64,000 bases of DNA, taken from the NCBI GenBank assembly GCA_910587185.1, contig CAJULY010000007.1:1-64000 (forward strand), written 5' to 3'. Origin of the DNA: an uncultured Muribaculaceae bacterium. GTDB lineage: Bacteria > Bacteroidota > Bacteroidia > Bacteroidales > Muribaculaceae. Shown one piece after another: positions 27,412 to 35,715 of this stretch. Position 1 is the stretch's first letter. Each line of letters opens with the position of its first letter. The notes beneath the pieces were generated by a model. That model saw only the letters and a list, made by a program, of their open reading frames with translations. It was not told the origin of the DNA and did not search any database. A program made the position numbers and the translations under genes.

Positions 27412-27723
27412 ATGGATAAGTTAGAAAAATTCGCGAGACTCATCTCGGACAAAAGGAGCGATATTCGCTTCGGCATCTACATTGTATCGCAAATAGCTAT
27501 CATCGTAAAGGCAAAATATATGTTGGCCATTGTCAGCAGCCTCACGATTTTGGCCATTATGACATGCTGCTGCCAGATGTTCAGCATCCGTCACGAGAAT
27601 CCGGAAGCCTCACTCTGCGTTGTTTTGCGAAAGAGTCTATACAGCATCGTTTTCACCACGGCCATGCTGGCAATATGGTTCCTGACCGCCTTCTATTCCG
27701 ATAGCCCCGCAAATTCACAGTAA
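27412..27723 (+). CDS. Small membrane protein of unknown function
   Basis: 103 residues from the ATG at 27412; a TTG 30 bases upstream is in frame but less likely. The charged N-terminus (MDKLEKFARLISDKRSD) precedes hydrophobic stretches at about 20-60 (with a CCCQ cluster) and 78-96, so two or three membrane helices. I do not recognise a family. Codon use is like the flanking core genes at the start and somewhat more AT-rich further on. No partner gene is evident; the next 330 bases are repeat-rich and noncoding. Confidence 0.6.
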   Translation: MDKLEKFARLISDKRSDIRFGIYIVSQIAIIVKAKYMLAIVSSLTILAIMTCCCQMFSIRHENPEASLCVVLRKSLYSIVFTTAMLAIWFLTAFYSDSPANSQ

Positions 27724-28054
27724 TCCCAGGATTGGGAAGAGGGAGGACTGGTCTGACGATTCGGACAAGTCGGACGGGGCCAGGATTCACTGAGCACGGT
27801 CGGAAGCGCCTTTTACATCGCGAAGCGAGAGAGAGGATTAGACCGATTAGCCGAATTAGGCGAATTGGGGCGCGCGGTTTTCCAAAATTTCAAGGTTCTC
27901 TTTGCCATGATTGGTTCCGGGGGGAGGACGGGTCCGTGGGGGCATTTTTCCGGGGACTCCTTTTACATCGCAAAGCGATGTCCCTACAAGTGGGTGGCGA
28001 GTTCCGGGGGGAGGACGGGGTCTTTTTCCGGAGGAGGGGCGGTCATGGCGCCGC
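27724..28054. repeat. Repeat-rich noncoding block (331 bp)
   Basis: No credible gene. It contains two perfect 19-bp copies of GTTCCGGGGGGAGGACGGG (27914-27932, 28001-28019), two 20-bp copies of CCTTTTACATCGCRAAGCGA (27809-27828, 27959-27978) and a hairpin ACATCGC-AAA-GCGATGT (27965-27981). TCGGAC units (27761-27778) resemble the tandem block at 28871-28917 on the far side of the next gene. Confidence 0.7.
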
Positions 28055-28792
28055 TTAGAAGAGCGGGACTGACGGGCAGTCTTCTGGTTCAGGGAGATAG
28101 ATCTGATTTAGGATTGAGAGGTCGGGAGGGATGCCGAGCAGGACTTCCCTTTCGATCAGCTCTTCTTCGGGCGGTGGATCGGGGGGCCGGGCGAGGTCAA
28201 GGTTCGGCCACGGTCGGCTTGGGCGCCGGATCTCGTTGGTGAAGACGTTGACGCGGGTCTTGGGACGGTAGGTTCCGTGGACTACCAGCAGCGACTCTTC
28301 GCTCATTGACAGACACGGAATAACAGAGCGCCAGACGCGGGTCAGATGACGTCCACGACGGGGATAGGCGTCGCCGTCGAGAATAAGGGCCATAGGAAAG
28401 TTGAGACCCCGACAGTATTCGGGTGAACGGGCGGTGGATAGTATCGGCTGCCACTTGGGGTCGGGCAACGCTTTGCGCGACCGGCGGGGCAGAAGACGGT
28501 TCAGCTGCTTGCGGTTCTTGCCGACGATACAGAATGGGGCGCCGGGACGCACGACCGTGGCGAGCCAGCGGACATAGTTGACCAGAGCCTGCTTGAGGGC
28601 TTCCTTTTCGGCGTCGGCATCGCAGAGATAGAGGCGCTGCGGCTTGCGCTGCGCGCGCTGACGCTCGAGAACGGAGATGGCTCGCCGGGCATCGCGGTGA
28701 AGCGGGTAGCCGAGCCAGCGCTCGAACTGAGCGGCCCAGTTGCGCTGCCCGACGGAGCGGGGACGGCATTTTATTTTCTTCGCGGTCAACAT
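28055..28792 (-). CDS. Uncharacterised Arg/Pro-rich protein, possibly terminase-like
   Basis: 245 residues, unusually rich in arginine and proline. The start is fixed by TAACTTTG ending 4 bases before the ATG at 28792. The layout faintly resembles the ATPase domain of phage large terminases: 'FERWLGYPLHRDARRAISVLE' like an adenine-motif region, 'FCIVGKNRKQLNRLL' like motif Ia, and 'MALILDGDAYPRRG...VIPCLS...LLVVHGTY' like Walker B and motif III. No Walker A lysine-serine pair is visible, so it would not be a working terminase. Repeats with TCGGAC units lie on both sides. The family is not recognised with confidence; the terminase link is a guess. Confidence 0.5.
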   Translation of the reverse strand: MLTAKKIKCRPRSVGQRNWAAQFERWLGYPLHRDARRAISVLERQRAQRKPQRLYLCDADAEKEALKQALVNYVRWLATVVRPGAPFCIVGKNRKQLNRLLPRRSRKALPDPKWQPILSTARSPEYCRGLNFPMALILDGDAYPRRGRHLTRVWRSVIPCLSMSEESLLVVHGTYRPKTRVNVFTNEIRRPSRPWPNLDLARPPDPPPEEELIEREVLLGIPPDLSILNQIYLPEPEDCPSVPLF

Positions 28793-28870
28793 GCCGCAAA
28801 GTTAGGGAGGATTGGGAGGGAGAGGAAGTCTGTTTCTATTTTTGAGGGAAAAATTGGACGGGTCCGACAT

Positions 28871-28917
28871 TTCGGACAGGTCAGACAGGGTCGGACGGGG
28901 CGGACAGGGCGGACGGG
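28871..28917. repeat. Degenerate 9-10 bp tandem repeat (TCGGACAGG type)
   Basis: Five successive units of the form TCGGACRGGG lie between the 28055-28792 gene and trmD. Related units occur at 27761-27778. Confidence 0.65.
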
Positions 28918-28945
28918 ATTTTGAGAAGATGGAAGGGGGGAGGGG

Positions 28946-29620
28946 TCAGTCGAGGAGGTCAGGGCGGAGGCGGCGGGTGCGTTCGAGGGCCTGGTCGTAG
29001 CGCCACTGTGCTATGCGTGCCTCATGGCCCGAAAGAAGAATGGGGGGAACTTCCCAGCCTTTATAGTTGGCAGGACGTGAATAGACGGGAGGTGCGAGAA
29101 GATTGTCCTGAAACGAGTCGGACAGCGCGCTCTGTTCGTCGCCGAGCACTCCGGGAATCAGGCGGACTATGGCATCGGTTATGACCACGGCGGGAATCTC
29201 GCCTCCGGTCAGGACATAGTCGCCGATGGATATCTCGCGCGTTATCAGATGCTCGCGCACCCGATAGTCGATACCTTTATAGTGGCCGCAGAGAATTATG
29301 ATGTTGTCGAGCAATGACATGGCGTTGGCCATGGGCTGGGTGAACTGTTCGCCGTCGGGGGAGGTGAAAATAACCTCGTCGTAGTCGCGCTCGGCTTTCA
29401 GGGCCGATATGCAGCGGTCGATCGGCTCGACCTGCATAACCATCCCCGCTTCACCCCCAAAAGGATAGTCATCGACCTTCCGGTGGCGGTTGGTCGTATA
29501 ATCCCGCAGGTTGTGGATGTGTATTTCGGCGAGTCCTTTGTCGCAGGCGCGTTTGAGTATGGAGCATCCCAGAGGCGACTCGAGCATCTCGGGGAGAACG
29601 GTTATTATGTCAATTCTCAT
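28946..29620 (-). CDS. trmD: tRNA (guanine-N1-)-methyltransferase TrmD
   Basis: Methylates G37 of tRNAs with a G at position 36, preventing frameshifts. The ATG at 29620 (224 residues, MRIDIITVLPEML) matches the family start; the ORF extends six codons upstream. The SPOUT trefoil knot is seen in 'IILCGHYKGIDYRV' and 'GDYVLTGGEIPAVVITDAIVRLIPGVLG'. The C-terminal domain has 'VPPILLSGHEARIAQWR'. The gene overlaps the end of the WYL regulator gene by 11 bp. Confidence 0.96.
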   Translation of the reverse strand: MRIDIITVLPEMLESPLGCSILKRACDKGLAEIHIHNLRDYTTNRHRKVDDYPFGGEAGMVMQVEPIDRCISALKAERDYDEVIFTSPDGEQFTQPMANAMSLLDNIIILCGHYKGIDYRVREHLITREISIGDYVLTGGEIPAVVITDAIVRLIPGVLGDEQSALSDSFQDNLLAPPVYSRPANYKGWEVPPILLSGHEARIAQWRYDQALERTRRLRPDLLD

Positions 29621-30515
29621 TTTTGGAGTAGTTTTCAAGTGATTGCTTCAGATTGTCTATCATCATGGCGCGGAGTTCGGCGGGAGCAAGAACGGTCAGT
29701 TCGGGACCGTGACTGAGAAGCTCCTGGACGAAATCGGGAGTCAGACGCAGATGGTATGTGAATATGGAGTATCGGTCATGGATCATCTCGCTCTGGGTAT
29801 GATGGAGAGGCAAGGCGCGGAAATATTTCGCCTGGCGCGGAGTGGCGCGTATTATCACCTTCTTCGTCTCTCCACGGGTGAAGACTATTCCGAAAGAATC
29901 GCGGAAATATGCTTCGGCGTCGAAATCGGGGGGCATGACGAAACGGTCGGAAGTGACGGTGAGGGCGCTTATACGGTCAAGGGCGTAGGTCTTGATTGTC
30001 TTTTCGCGGACGTTCAGTCCGGTGATGTACCATCGGAGTTTGAAAATCTTCAGGAAATAGGGTTCGAGCCTGACAGGTTTAGGCACTCCGGTGCGTGAGA
30101 AGGGGCTGTAGTCGAACTCGATGGTTTTCTCCTCCTTCATGGCGGAAATGATGGGCGAAAGGAACTGGCGCGCCGAAGGTACCTCTTCGAGAAACACACG
30201 GTCGGCCACATCGCGCGCGTCGGTCAGGACATTGCTGAGAGATGCGGTGTTCAGCATCCAGTCGGTGACGCTCTCGGCATGCGGATCGCCGCCGTCGATA
30301 TAATACTCGAACGTCGAAGGGTTACACTCTATGTCGATCTTGAAAAGCTCGGAGATAGCGTTGCGGTAGTTGTAGAACGTGCGGCGCGGCAGAGGATTCC
30401 CGTCGCTTACCGACGAATCCATCCACAAGCGGTTGAGCTCCTCGCGGGTTATGGCACCGTGGCGTCGGATCGTATCGACAATCCAGATATAGCGGTTAAA
30501 GAGATTCTTCGGCAT
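29610..30515 (-). CDS. WYL-domain transcriptional regulator
   Basis: 301 residues. The N-terminus is a winged-helix-like region ('RRHGAITREELNRLWM', 'LPRRTFYNYRNAISELF'). The WYL domain spans about 125-205 ('KTIEFDYSPF', 'RLEPYFLKIFKLRWYITGLN', 'KTYALDRI') and a WCX-like C-terminal domain follows. WYL proteins bind nucleotides or nucleic acid ligands and regulate transcription. The start overlaps the end of the SSS symporter gene by 20 bp, so it may be co-transcribed with namZ and the symporter; whether it regulates them is unknown. Confidence 0.9.
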   Translation of the reverse strand: MPKNLFNRYIWIVDTIRRHGAITREELNRLWMDSSVSDGNPLPRRTFYNYRNAISELFKIDIECNPSTFEYYIDGGDPHAESVTDWMLNTASLSNVLTDARDVADRVFLEEVPSARQFLSPIISAMKEEKTIEFDYSPFSRTGVPKPVRLEPYFLKIFKLRWYITGLNVREKTIKTYALDRISALTVTSDRFVMPPDFDAEAYFRDSFGIVFTRGETKKVIIRATPRQAKYFRALPLHHTQSEMIHDRYSIFTYHLRLTPDFVQELLSHGPELTVLAPAELRAMMIDNLKQSLENYSKNEN

Positions 30516-31974
30516 AGGCGGGTGATGGTTTTAAAGAAAGAAGATGAAGACCTATAACGGTCACAAAAGCGTTTATCAGAAGCAGTTCAAAGCCGGTCTG
30601 ATAGGCGAACAGCGAATCGAGAGCCCACTGTATCACCCATGACAGCACGGGAGCACAGAGGCAGACCCACGGGACGAAGCGGTCGTTGACACGGCGGCGG
30701 GTGAAAAGGCCATAGATGAAAAGGCCAAGAATCGGGCCGTAGGTATAGGAAGCGAGAGTATAGACGGCCGAGATGGCATCATCGGTACTCAGATGGTAAA
30801 AGGCAATAATTATCAGCCCCATAAGAGCCGACATTGCGAGATGGACCCGACGGCGCACAGCGGCAAGACGGCGCGGATCGCCTGAAAAACGACTCTCGCC
30901 GTCGAGAAGATCGATGGTGAAGGAAGTGGTCAGGGATGTCAGCGCCGAACCGGCAGCAGAATAAGCGGCCGATATCAGGCCGAGGACGAAAAGTATGCCC
31001 ACGATGACGGGCATGGATGAATGGGAGGCCACGAGGCCGAAAAGCTCGTCGCTTTTGGCAGGCATTTCGGTAGCGGTCCGTTCGACGAATATAAGCAGCA
31101 ACGTTCCGAGCATCAGGAAAAGACCGATGACAAAAAACTGCATGACGCCGCTGAATATCATGTTCTTGCGCGAAGAGGCGGAATCGCGGCAGGCCAGATT
31201 GCGCTGCATCATGTCCTGGTCGAGACCGTTGGTGGCTATCGCCATGAAAACCCCGGCTATGAACTGCTTCCAGAAATAGGAACCTTCCATAGGATTGTCG
31301 AAAAACCACATGCGTGCCGAAGAATGGGAGGCGATTGCCGAAGGGATGTCGGCAAAAGCTATTCCGCAGTAAGCGGCTATATAGACGATGCAGAGGATGA
31401 CGGAAAGAATCAGGCATACGCTTTTGATGACGTCGGTCCAGATGAGTGTCTTTACTCCACCTCCGGCCGTGTAGAGCCAGATAAGCGATATGGTGACAAT
31501 CACATTGACCTCGAATGGAATCCCAAGGGGCTTGCAGACGAGCACCTGCAGGACGGCGCAGACGACGAAAAACCTGACGGAAGCACCGAGAATCTTGGAG
31601 ATGAAGAACATCCAGGCTCCCGAGCGGTAGCTTCCCTCGCCGAAACGCTGACGGAGATAGCCGTAGATGCTGACAAGGCGCCGCTTATAGAAAACGGGGA
31701 CGAGCACAAGAGCAATAACTATATAGCCCACGATGAAACCAAGCACCATCTGGAGATAGGCATAGCCTTTGGCCGCGACCATTCCGGGGACGGATATGAA
31801 AGTAACGCCCGAGATGGAGGCTCCGATCATGGCGATGGCCACCAGAAACCATGGCATGCGCCGACCTCCGGTGAAGAAGGTCGAATTGTCGGCGTTGCGT
31901 GCTGCAAGACGCCCTACTCCGAGAAGCACGGAGAAATAGGCAACGATTGTAAGTATAACTGTCAGCGGTGTCAT
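30496..31974 (-). CDS. Sodium:solute symporter (SSS family), possible MurNAc transporter
   Basis: 492 residues with about 13 hydrophobic helices and SSS-family segments such as 'FFTGGRRMPWFLVAIAMIGASISGVTFISVPG' (about 33-64) and 'GLISAAYSAAGSALTSLTTSFTIDL'. It overlaps the 3' end of namZ by 4 bp, so both are translated together. In Tannerella forsythia an SSS transporter (MurT) imports N-acetylmuramic acid beside namZ; the same coupling here suggests the product of NamZ is the substrate. A sialic acid or other sugar remains possible. Confidence 0.88.
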   Translation of the reverse strand: MTPLTVILTIVAYFSVLLGVGRLAARNADNSTFFTGGRRMPWFLVAIAMIGASISGVTFISVPGMVAAKGYAYLQMVLGFIVGYIVIALVLVPVFYKRRLVSIYGYLRQRFGEGSYRSGAWMFFISKILGASVRFFVVCAVLQVLVCKPLGIPFEVNVIVTISLIWLYTAGGGVKTLIWTDVIKSVCLILSVILCIVYIAAYCGIAFADIPSAIASHSSARMWFFDNPMEGSYFWKQFIAGVFMAIATNGLDQDMMQRNLACRDSASSRKNMIFSGVMQFFVIGLFLMLGTLLLIFVERTATEMPAKSDELFGLVASHSSMPVIVGILFVLGLISAAYSAAGSALTSLTTSFTIDLLDGESRFSGDPRRLAAVRRRVHLAMSALMGLIIIAFYHLSTDDAISAVYTLASYTYGPILGLFIYGLFTRRRVNDRFVPWVCLCAPVLSWVIQWALDSLFAYQTGFELLLINAFVTVIGLHLLSLKPSPAYAEESL

Positions 31975-33152
31975 TTTTCGGGATATAAGAGATATGGCTT
32001 GCGGCGTGCGCGGAAAGCTTTTATGTCATCCTGCCAGAGGGCGCGGATTTCCGCCGCGCTTTTTCCTTCGCGGATCATCGGAGCTATGCGCCGATCGCCT
32101 ATCAGAAGATTGAAAAAGGAGGTGAAGAACTTCGGCTGCAGCGCCGGAGGCATGCTGCGGTAAGCGTCAATGACATAGGAGAGATCGACTCCCCGGGCTA
32201 TTATGGAATCATCGTCGAGAGCGCGCAGATCTTTTCCGTGGCAGAGACGGCCATTCAACGGCGGGTTCTTTGCGCCGGGCATGGAACGCGGCGTGAAGGA
32301 GAAGGGAGCGTTCTTCATGGAAGGATGTCCGTAGATTTCAAAGGGCATCTCCGTTCCGCGCCCGAGACTCATCACAGTCCCCTCGAAGTAGCAGGTCGAG
32401 GGGTAGAGGTAGATCGCTTTCATTGACTTCAGGTTGGGCGAAGGGTTGACGGGCAGGCGATAACGGGTAGAACGGGTGTAATCCGCGCATGGAATGACTG
32501 TCAGGTCAACCTTCTTTGCTGAAGGGAGCCAGCACTCGCCGTTGATCATCAGCGCCAGTTCGCCGAGAGTCATTCCGTGGGCCACGGGCACAGGCAACGC
32601 ACCGACGCCCGATTTCAGGCTCATGTCGAGCACGGGCCCGTCAACCATCATGGCCACGGGATTGGGACGGTCAAGCACGATGAAACGTTTGCCGGAGCGC
32701 GCCGCGGCGTCCATCAGCTTCATCATGGTGACATAATAAGTGTAGTATCTGACGCCGACATCCTGCAGATCGCAGAGAATCACATCGAAGCGGTCCATTG
32801 TCTCAGGCGACGGCGAAGAATCCTTCCCGTTATAGAGCGATGCGATCAGTATGCCGGTCTTGGCATCGACTGAATTCTTCACGTGGGAACCGGCATCGGC
32901 ATCGCCGCGGAAGCCATGTTCGGGAGAAAAGATGGCGGTGACATTCACTCCGTTGCGCAGGAGCATGTCGAGAGTGTGTTCCTTACCGCCGTTGACCAGC
33001 CCCGTGTGGTTGCTCAACAACGCCACCCGGGAGTCGCGGAGGAGAGGAAGATATTCCGGGAGCCTCTCGGCGCCGACCACAATCTCAGCCCGTGCCATGA
33101 CGCAGCAGGATAGCAAAGCAAGAAATGTCAGGATTGATAATAATCTGTTCAT
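31971..33152 (-). CDS. namZ: Exo-beta-N-acetylmuramidase NamZ family (DUF1343, GH171)
   Basis: Releases MurNAc from the non-reducing end of peptidoglycan fragments. 393 residues with an N-terminal secretion signal (MNRLLSILTFLALLSCCVMA; cleavage after ARA or lipidation at Cys16/17 are both possible). Conserved segments include 'RVALLSNHTG', 'FSPEHGFRG', 'CDLQDVGVRYYTY' and 'LDRPNP', which are typical of DUF1343/NamZ. A TAAATTTG box ends 4 bases before the ATG, so the mRNA should be leaderless. It leads the unit namZ-symporter-WYL regulator. No murQ or murK-like gene is in the window. Confidence 0.9.
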   Translation of the reverse strand: MNRLLSILTFLALLSCCVMARAEIVVGAERLPEYLPLLRDSRVALLSNHTGLVNGGKEHTLDMLLRNGVNVTAIFSPEHGFRGDADAGSHVKNSVDAKTGILIASLYNGKDSSPSPETMDRFDVILCDLQDVGVRYYTYYVTMMKLMDAAARSGKRFIVLDRPNPVAMMVDGPVLDMSLKSGVGALPVPVAHGMTLGELALMINGECWLPSAKKVDLTVIPCADYTRSTRYRLPVNPSPNLKSMKAIYLYPSTCYFEGTVMSLGRGTEMPFEIYGHPSMKNAPFSFTPRSMPGAKNPPLNGRLCHGKDLRALDDDSIIARGVDLSYVIDAYRSMPPALQPKFFTSFFNLLIGDRRIAPMIREGKSAAEIRALWQDDIKAFRARRKPYLLYPEK

Positions 33153-33341
33153 TTTGCAAATTTAATCCACAGAATGGGCATGAACGCCTCCGCACAGGTT
33201 AAAAATATATAAAGCCACTCCCGGGACTCCACATCCGCTCCATATCCGAGAATCGCTCATGAAACCGCAAATCGCATGAAAGATATTCTTTTAGTGGTGA
33301 TTTTTGCGTAACTTTGTGGAAAATTTGTAATTACCGATCCC

Positions 33342-34736
33342 ATGAAACGAATTGTCACATTTTTTGCCGCCGCCATGACGGTTGCCTTAGGGCTCAGTGC
33401 CGCCGACAACGGCGGGATCAGCCCGCAGATGATGGAGCGACTCCGCGCCAACTACACGAACGCTCCGGCCGACCGCGCCCTGCGCAACGCCCTCAACGCC
33501 ACTTCCATCGACAAGCTTGCCGCCAACGCGGAAGCGCGTCCCGCCAACACCGACCACATGACCTACCGCGTCAAGAGCCGCGGCATCACCGACCAGAAAT
33601 CGTCGGGCCGCTGCTGGCTTTTCACGGGACTTAACGTGCTGCGCTCACAGATGATGGCCAAAAACAATCTCGGCGAGCTGAAGCTCTCACAGAACTACAA
33701 CTTCTTCTATGACCAGCTCGAGAAAGCCAATCTTTTCCTTCAGGCCATAATCGAGACAGCCAAAGAGCCGATGGATAGCCGCCGGGTTGAATGGCTTTTC
33801 AAGAATCCGCTGAGCGACGGGGGGCAATACACAGGCCTGAGCGACAACATAACGAAATATGGCGTGGTTCCCGCAGAAATAATGCCGGAGACCTTCAGCT
33901 CCAACAGCACGTCGCGCCTCAGCAACCTCGTCAGCCTGAAACTGCGCGAGGACGGTCTGAAACTGCGCTCCATGATAGCATCGGGCGCCAAGGCAAAACA
34001 GATCGACGAGACCCGTGAAAAAATGCTTGGCGAGATCTACCGCATGCTCGCGCTGACCCTCGGCGTTCCCCCCACACAGTTCACATGGACACGCCGCGAC
34101 GCCAAAGGAAACACCGTTGATACGCGCACCTACACGCCTCAGGAATTCTACCGCGAATATGCAGGCAACAACCTGAAGGACGACTATGTCATGCTGATGA
34201 ATGACCCGACGCGTCCCTATCACGCTCTCTACGAGATAGACCTGGACCGCCACGCCTACGACGGCCAGAACTGGACATACATCAATCTTCCGATGGAAGA
34301 GATAAAGGAGATGGCCATAGCGTCGCTGAAGGACAGCACCATGATGTATTTCTCATGTGACGTCGGCAAATTCTTCGACCGCGAAAAGGGCGTTCTTGAC
34401 GTGGATAACTTCGATTACGAATCGCTTTTCGGCACCACCTTCGGGATGAACAAAGCCGACCGTATCCGCACGGGCGCCTCCGCCTCGTCACACGCCATGA
34501 CCCTCGTGGGTGTTGATCTCGACAAGGCAGGCAAACCGCAGCGCTGGCTCATAGAGAACAGCTGGGGTCCCGGAGCTAACGGAGGCCATCTGATCATGAC
34601 CGATCCGTGGATGGACGAATACATGTTCCGTCTGGTGGTGAACCGCAAATATGTACCGGCCAAGATCCTTGACATCCTCAAGCAGAAGCCTACAGTGCTT
34701 CCGGCCTGGGATCCGATGTTCGCTCCCGAGCATTGA
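33342..34736 (+). CDS. C1B-type aminopeptidase (bleomycin hydrolase-like), secreted
   Basis: 464 residues with a signal peptide (1-20, ending LGLSAA), so a periplasmic form of the PepC/bleomycin hydrolase peptidases. The catalytic set is complete: Q85 and C91 in 'TDQKSSGRCWLF', H384 in 'SSHAMTLVGV' and N406 in 'ENSWG'. PepC is normally a cytoplasmic hexamer; an exported version is common in Bacteroidetes and probably trims peptides in the periplasm. A -7 box TAACTTTG lies at 33309-33316. A strong terminator follows at 34751. Confidence 0.92.
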   Translation: MKRIVTFFAAAMTVALGLSAADNGGISPQMMERLRANYTNAPADRALRNALNATSIDKLAANAEARPANTDHMTYRVKSRGITDQKSSGRCWLFTGLNVLRSQMMAKNNLGELKLSQNYNFFYDQLEKANLFLQAIIETAKEPMDSRRVEWLFKNPLSDGGQYTGLSDNITKYGVVPAEIMPETFSSNSTSRLSNLVSLKLREDGLKLRSMIASGAKAKQIDETREKMLGEIYRMLALTLGVPPTQFTWTRRDAKGNTVDTRTYTPQEFYREYAGNNLKDDYVMLMNDPTRPYHALYEIDLDRHAYDGQNWTYINLPMEEIKEMAIASLKDSTMMYFSCDVGKFFDREKGVLDVDNFDYESLFGTTFGMNKADRIRTGASASSHAMTLVGVDLDKAGKPQRWLIENSWGPGANGGHLIMTDPWMDEYMFRLVVNRKYVPAKILDILKQKPTVLPAWDPMFAPEH

Positions 34737-34750
34737 TCACGACTATCATA

Positions 34751-34785
34751 AAAAATAAGGCGCCTTTGAAGGGCGCCTTATTTTT
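34751..34785. terminator. Bidirectional terminator
   Basis: A perfect 14-bp stem (34751-34764 with 34772-34785) around a 7-base loop, with A5 before and T5 after. It lies between the convergent peptidase and nitroreductase genes. Confidence 0.95.
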
Positions 34786-34798
34786 ATGGAATACGGAG

Positions 34799-35311
34799 TC
34801 AGATCCGTGTCACAGTCTCCTCGAGAGGCTTACGCGAGAAATGGTTGGGGAGCGGTCCTGCGCCATCGGCGGCGTAGCCGAGATCGAGCATCATCAGAAT
34901 CTCCTCATTGTCGGGCAATCCGAGAGCGGCATGGAGCTTCTCGGGATCGAAACAGTTGAGCCAGCATGAATCGACGCCGGCGTCGGCAGCGGCGAGCATC
35001 AGATGGGTGGCGACTATAGAGGCGTCCTCTATGCCGGAACGGCGTTTTCCTCCGGGATAGATATAGACATTATCCTTGTCATAGGCCACGATCAGGACGA
35101 GCGGGGCTCCGTAGCGGTAGGGAGTGGCCTCGTCCACGCGGGCAAGAGCCTCGGGAGATGCGGCCACATAGATGCGTTGCTCCTGAAGATTCTTTGCCGT
35201 CGGGGCCAGACGTCCGGCCTGAAGGATATATTCAAGCTTTTCCTCTTCGAGGGGCTTGGAGGAGAACTTCTTGCAGGAATAACGTTTTTCAGCGAGTTCC
35301 AAAAATTTCAT
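34799..35311 (-). CDS. Nitroreductase family protein
   Basis: FMN-dependent oxidoreductase fold, 170 residues from the ATG at 35311 (MKFLELAEKRYSCKKF). The open frame runs 48 codons further upstream, but that part lies in the REP-like repeat and is not family sequence. 'RYSCKKF' matches the N-terminal flavin-binding segment, 'RLAPTAKNLQEQRIYV' the 'APSANNxQPW' position, and 'DASIVATHLMLAAADAGVDSCWLN' the core helix. The substrate is unknown. The repeat begins 14 bp upstream of the start codon, so the natural promoter has probably been displaced or replaced. Confidence 0.88.
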   Translation of the reverse strand: MKFLELAEKRYSCKKFSSKPLEEEKLEYILQAGRLAPTAKNLQEQRIYVAASPEALARVDEATPYRYGAPLVLIVAYDKDNVYIYPGGKRRSGIEDASIVATHLMLAAADAGVDSCWLNCFDPEKLHAALGLPDNEEILMMLDLGYAADGAGPLPNHFSRKPLEETVTRI

Positions 35312-35324
35312 TTCTGTTGTATTA

Positions 35325-35662
35325 AGAGGTTGTTTAATAACAAATGTGAAGCCGGAGTGGATGGATTTTTGAACTAACCTGTTCATAATCTGAAGGAGCA
35401 GTGCTGTGGCACTGTGACTGAAGATTAGGGACAGGGGAGCCAAAAAGGCATCCATGCGACTTATAGTAACACAATTTTTCTTTTTTATACATTTAAATTT
35501 CGGTTTTGCGGTTGTTTAAAATGCTCCTTCGCATCCATTCTCCAGGGCGTCTTTCGTGCTGAATTTCAGTCATAATGCTACAGCATTACTCCTTCAATTC
35601 ATTCCGAAATCCACCTCCGGAGAATGGACTCCAGCTTTCACATTTGTTTTTAAACAACCTCT
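35325..35662. repeat. Paired inverted REP-like element (BIME/REPIN-like), 338 bp
   Basis: This fills most of the 404-bp gene-free gap 35312-35715. The ends are near-perfect inverted repeats (28 bases at 35325-35352, 29 at 35634-35662; one mismatch, one indel). Inside are two related units in opposite orientation, each with a hairpin: CAGTGC-TGTG-GCACTG (35399-35414) and TAATGC-TACA-GCATTA (35573-35588). The flanks TGAAGGAG and TGACTGAA are shared. Two stem pairs differ between the copies and change together. No open frame of note. Confidence 0.85.
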
Positions 35663-35674
35663 AAAAATAGGCGA

Positions 35675-35704
35675 CCCTTCCCGGCGATATCCGCCGGGAA
35701 AGGG
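35675..35704 (-). terminator. Terminator of the GH84 gene
   Basis: CCCTTCCCGGCG pairs with CGCCGGGAAAGGG (one bulge). Read on the minus strand, a run of five T follows shortly after the stem. It lies just after the GH84 stop codon. Confidence 0.75.
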
Positions 35705-35715
35705 ACCGCGAAAGG

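Noticed and set aside
27732..28058. Open frames of 108 and 125 codons in the repeat block
   Set aside because: Products are R/G-rich translations of repeats, with no recognisable family and no convincing start.
31021..32163. A 380-codon plus-strand frame across the symporter and namZ
   Set aside because: Charged, low-information product; both minus-strand genes are clear and overlap each other as an operon.
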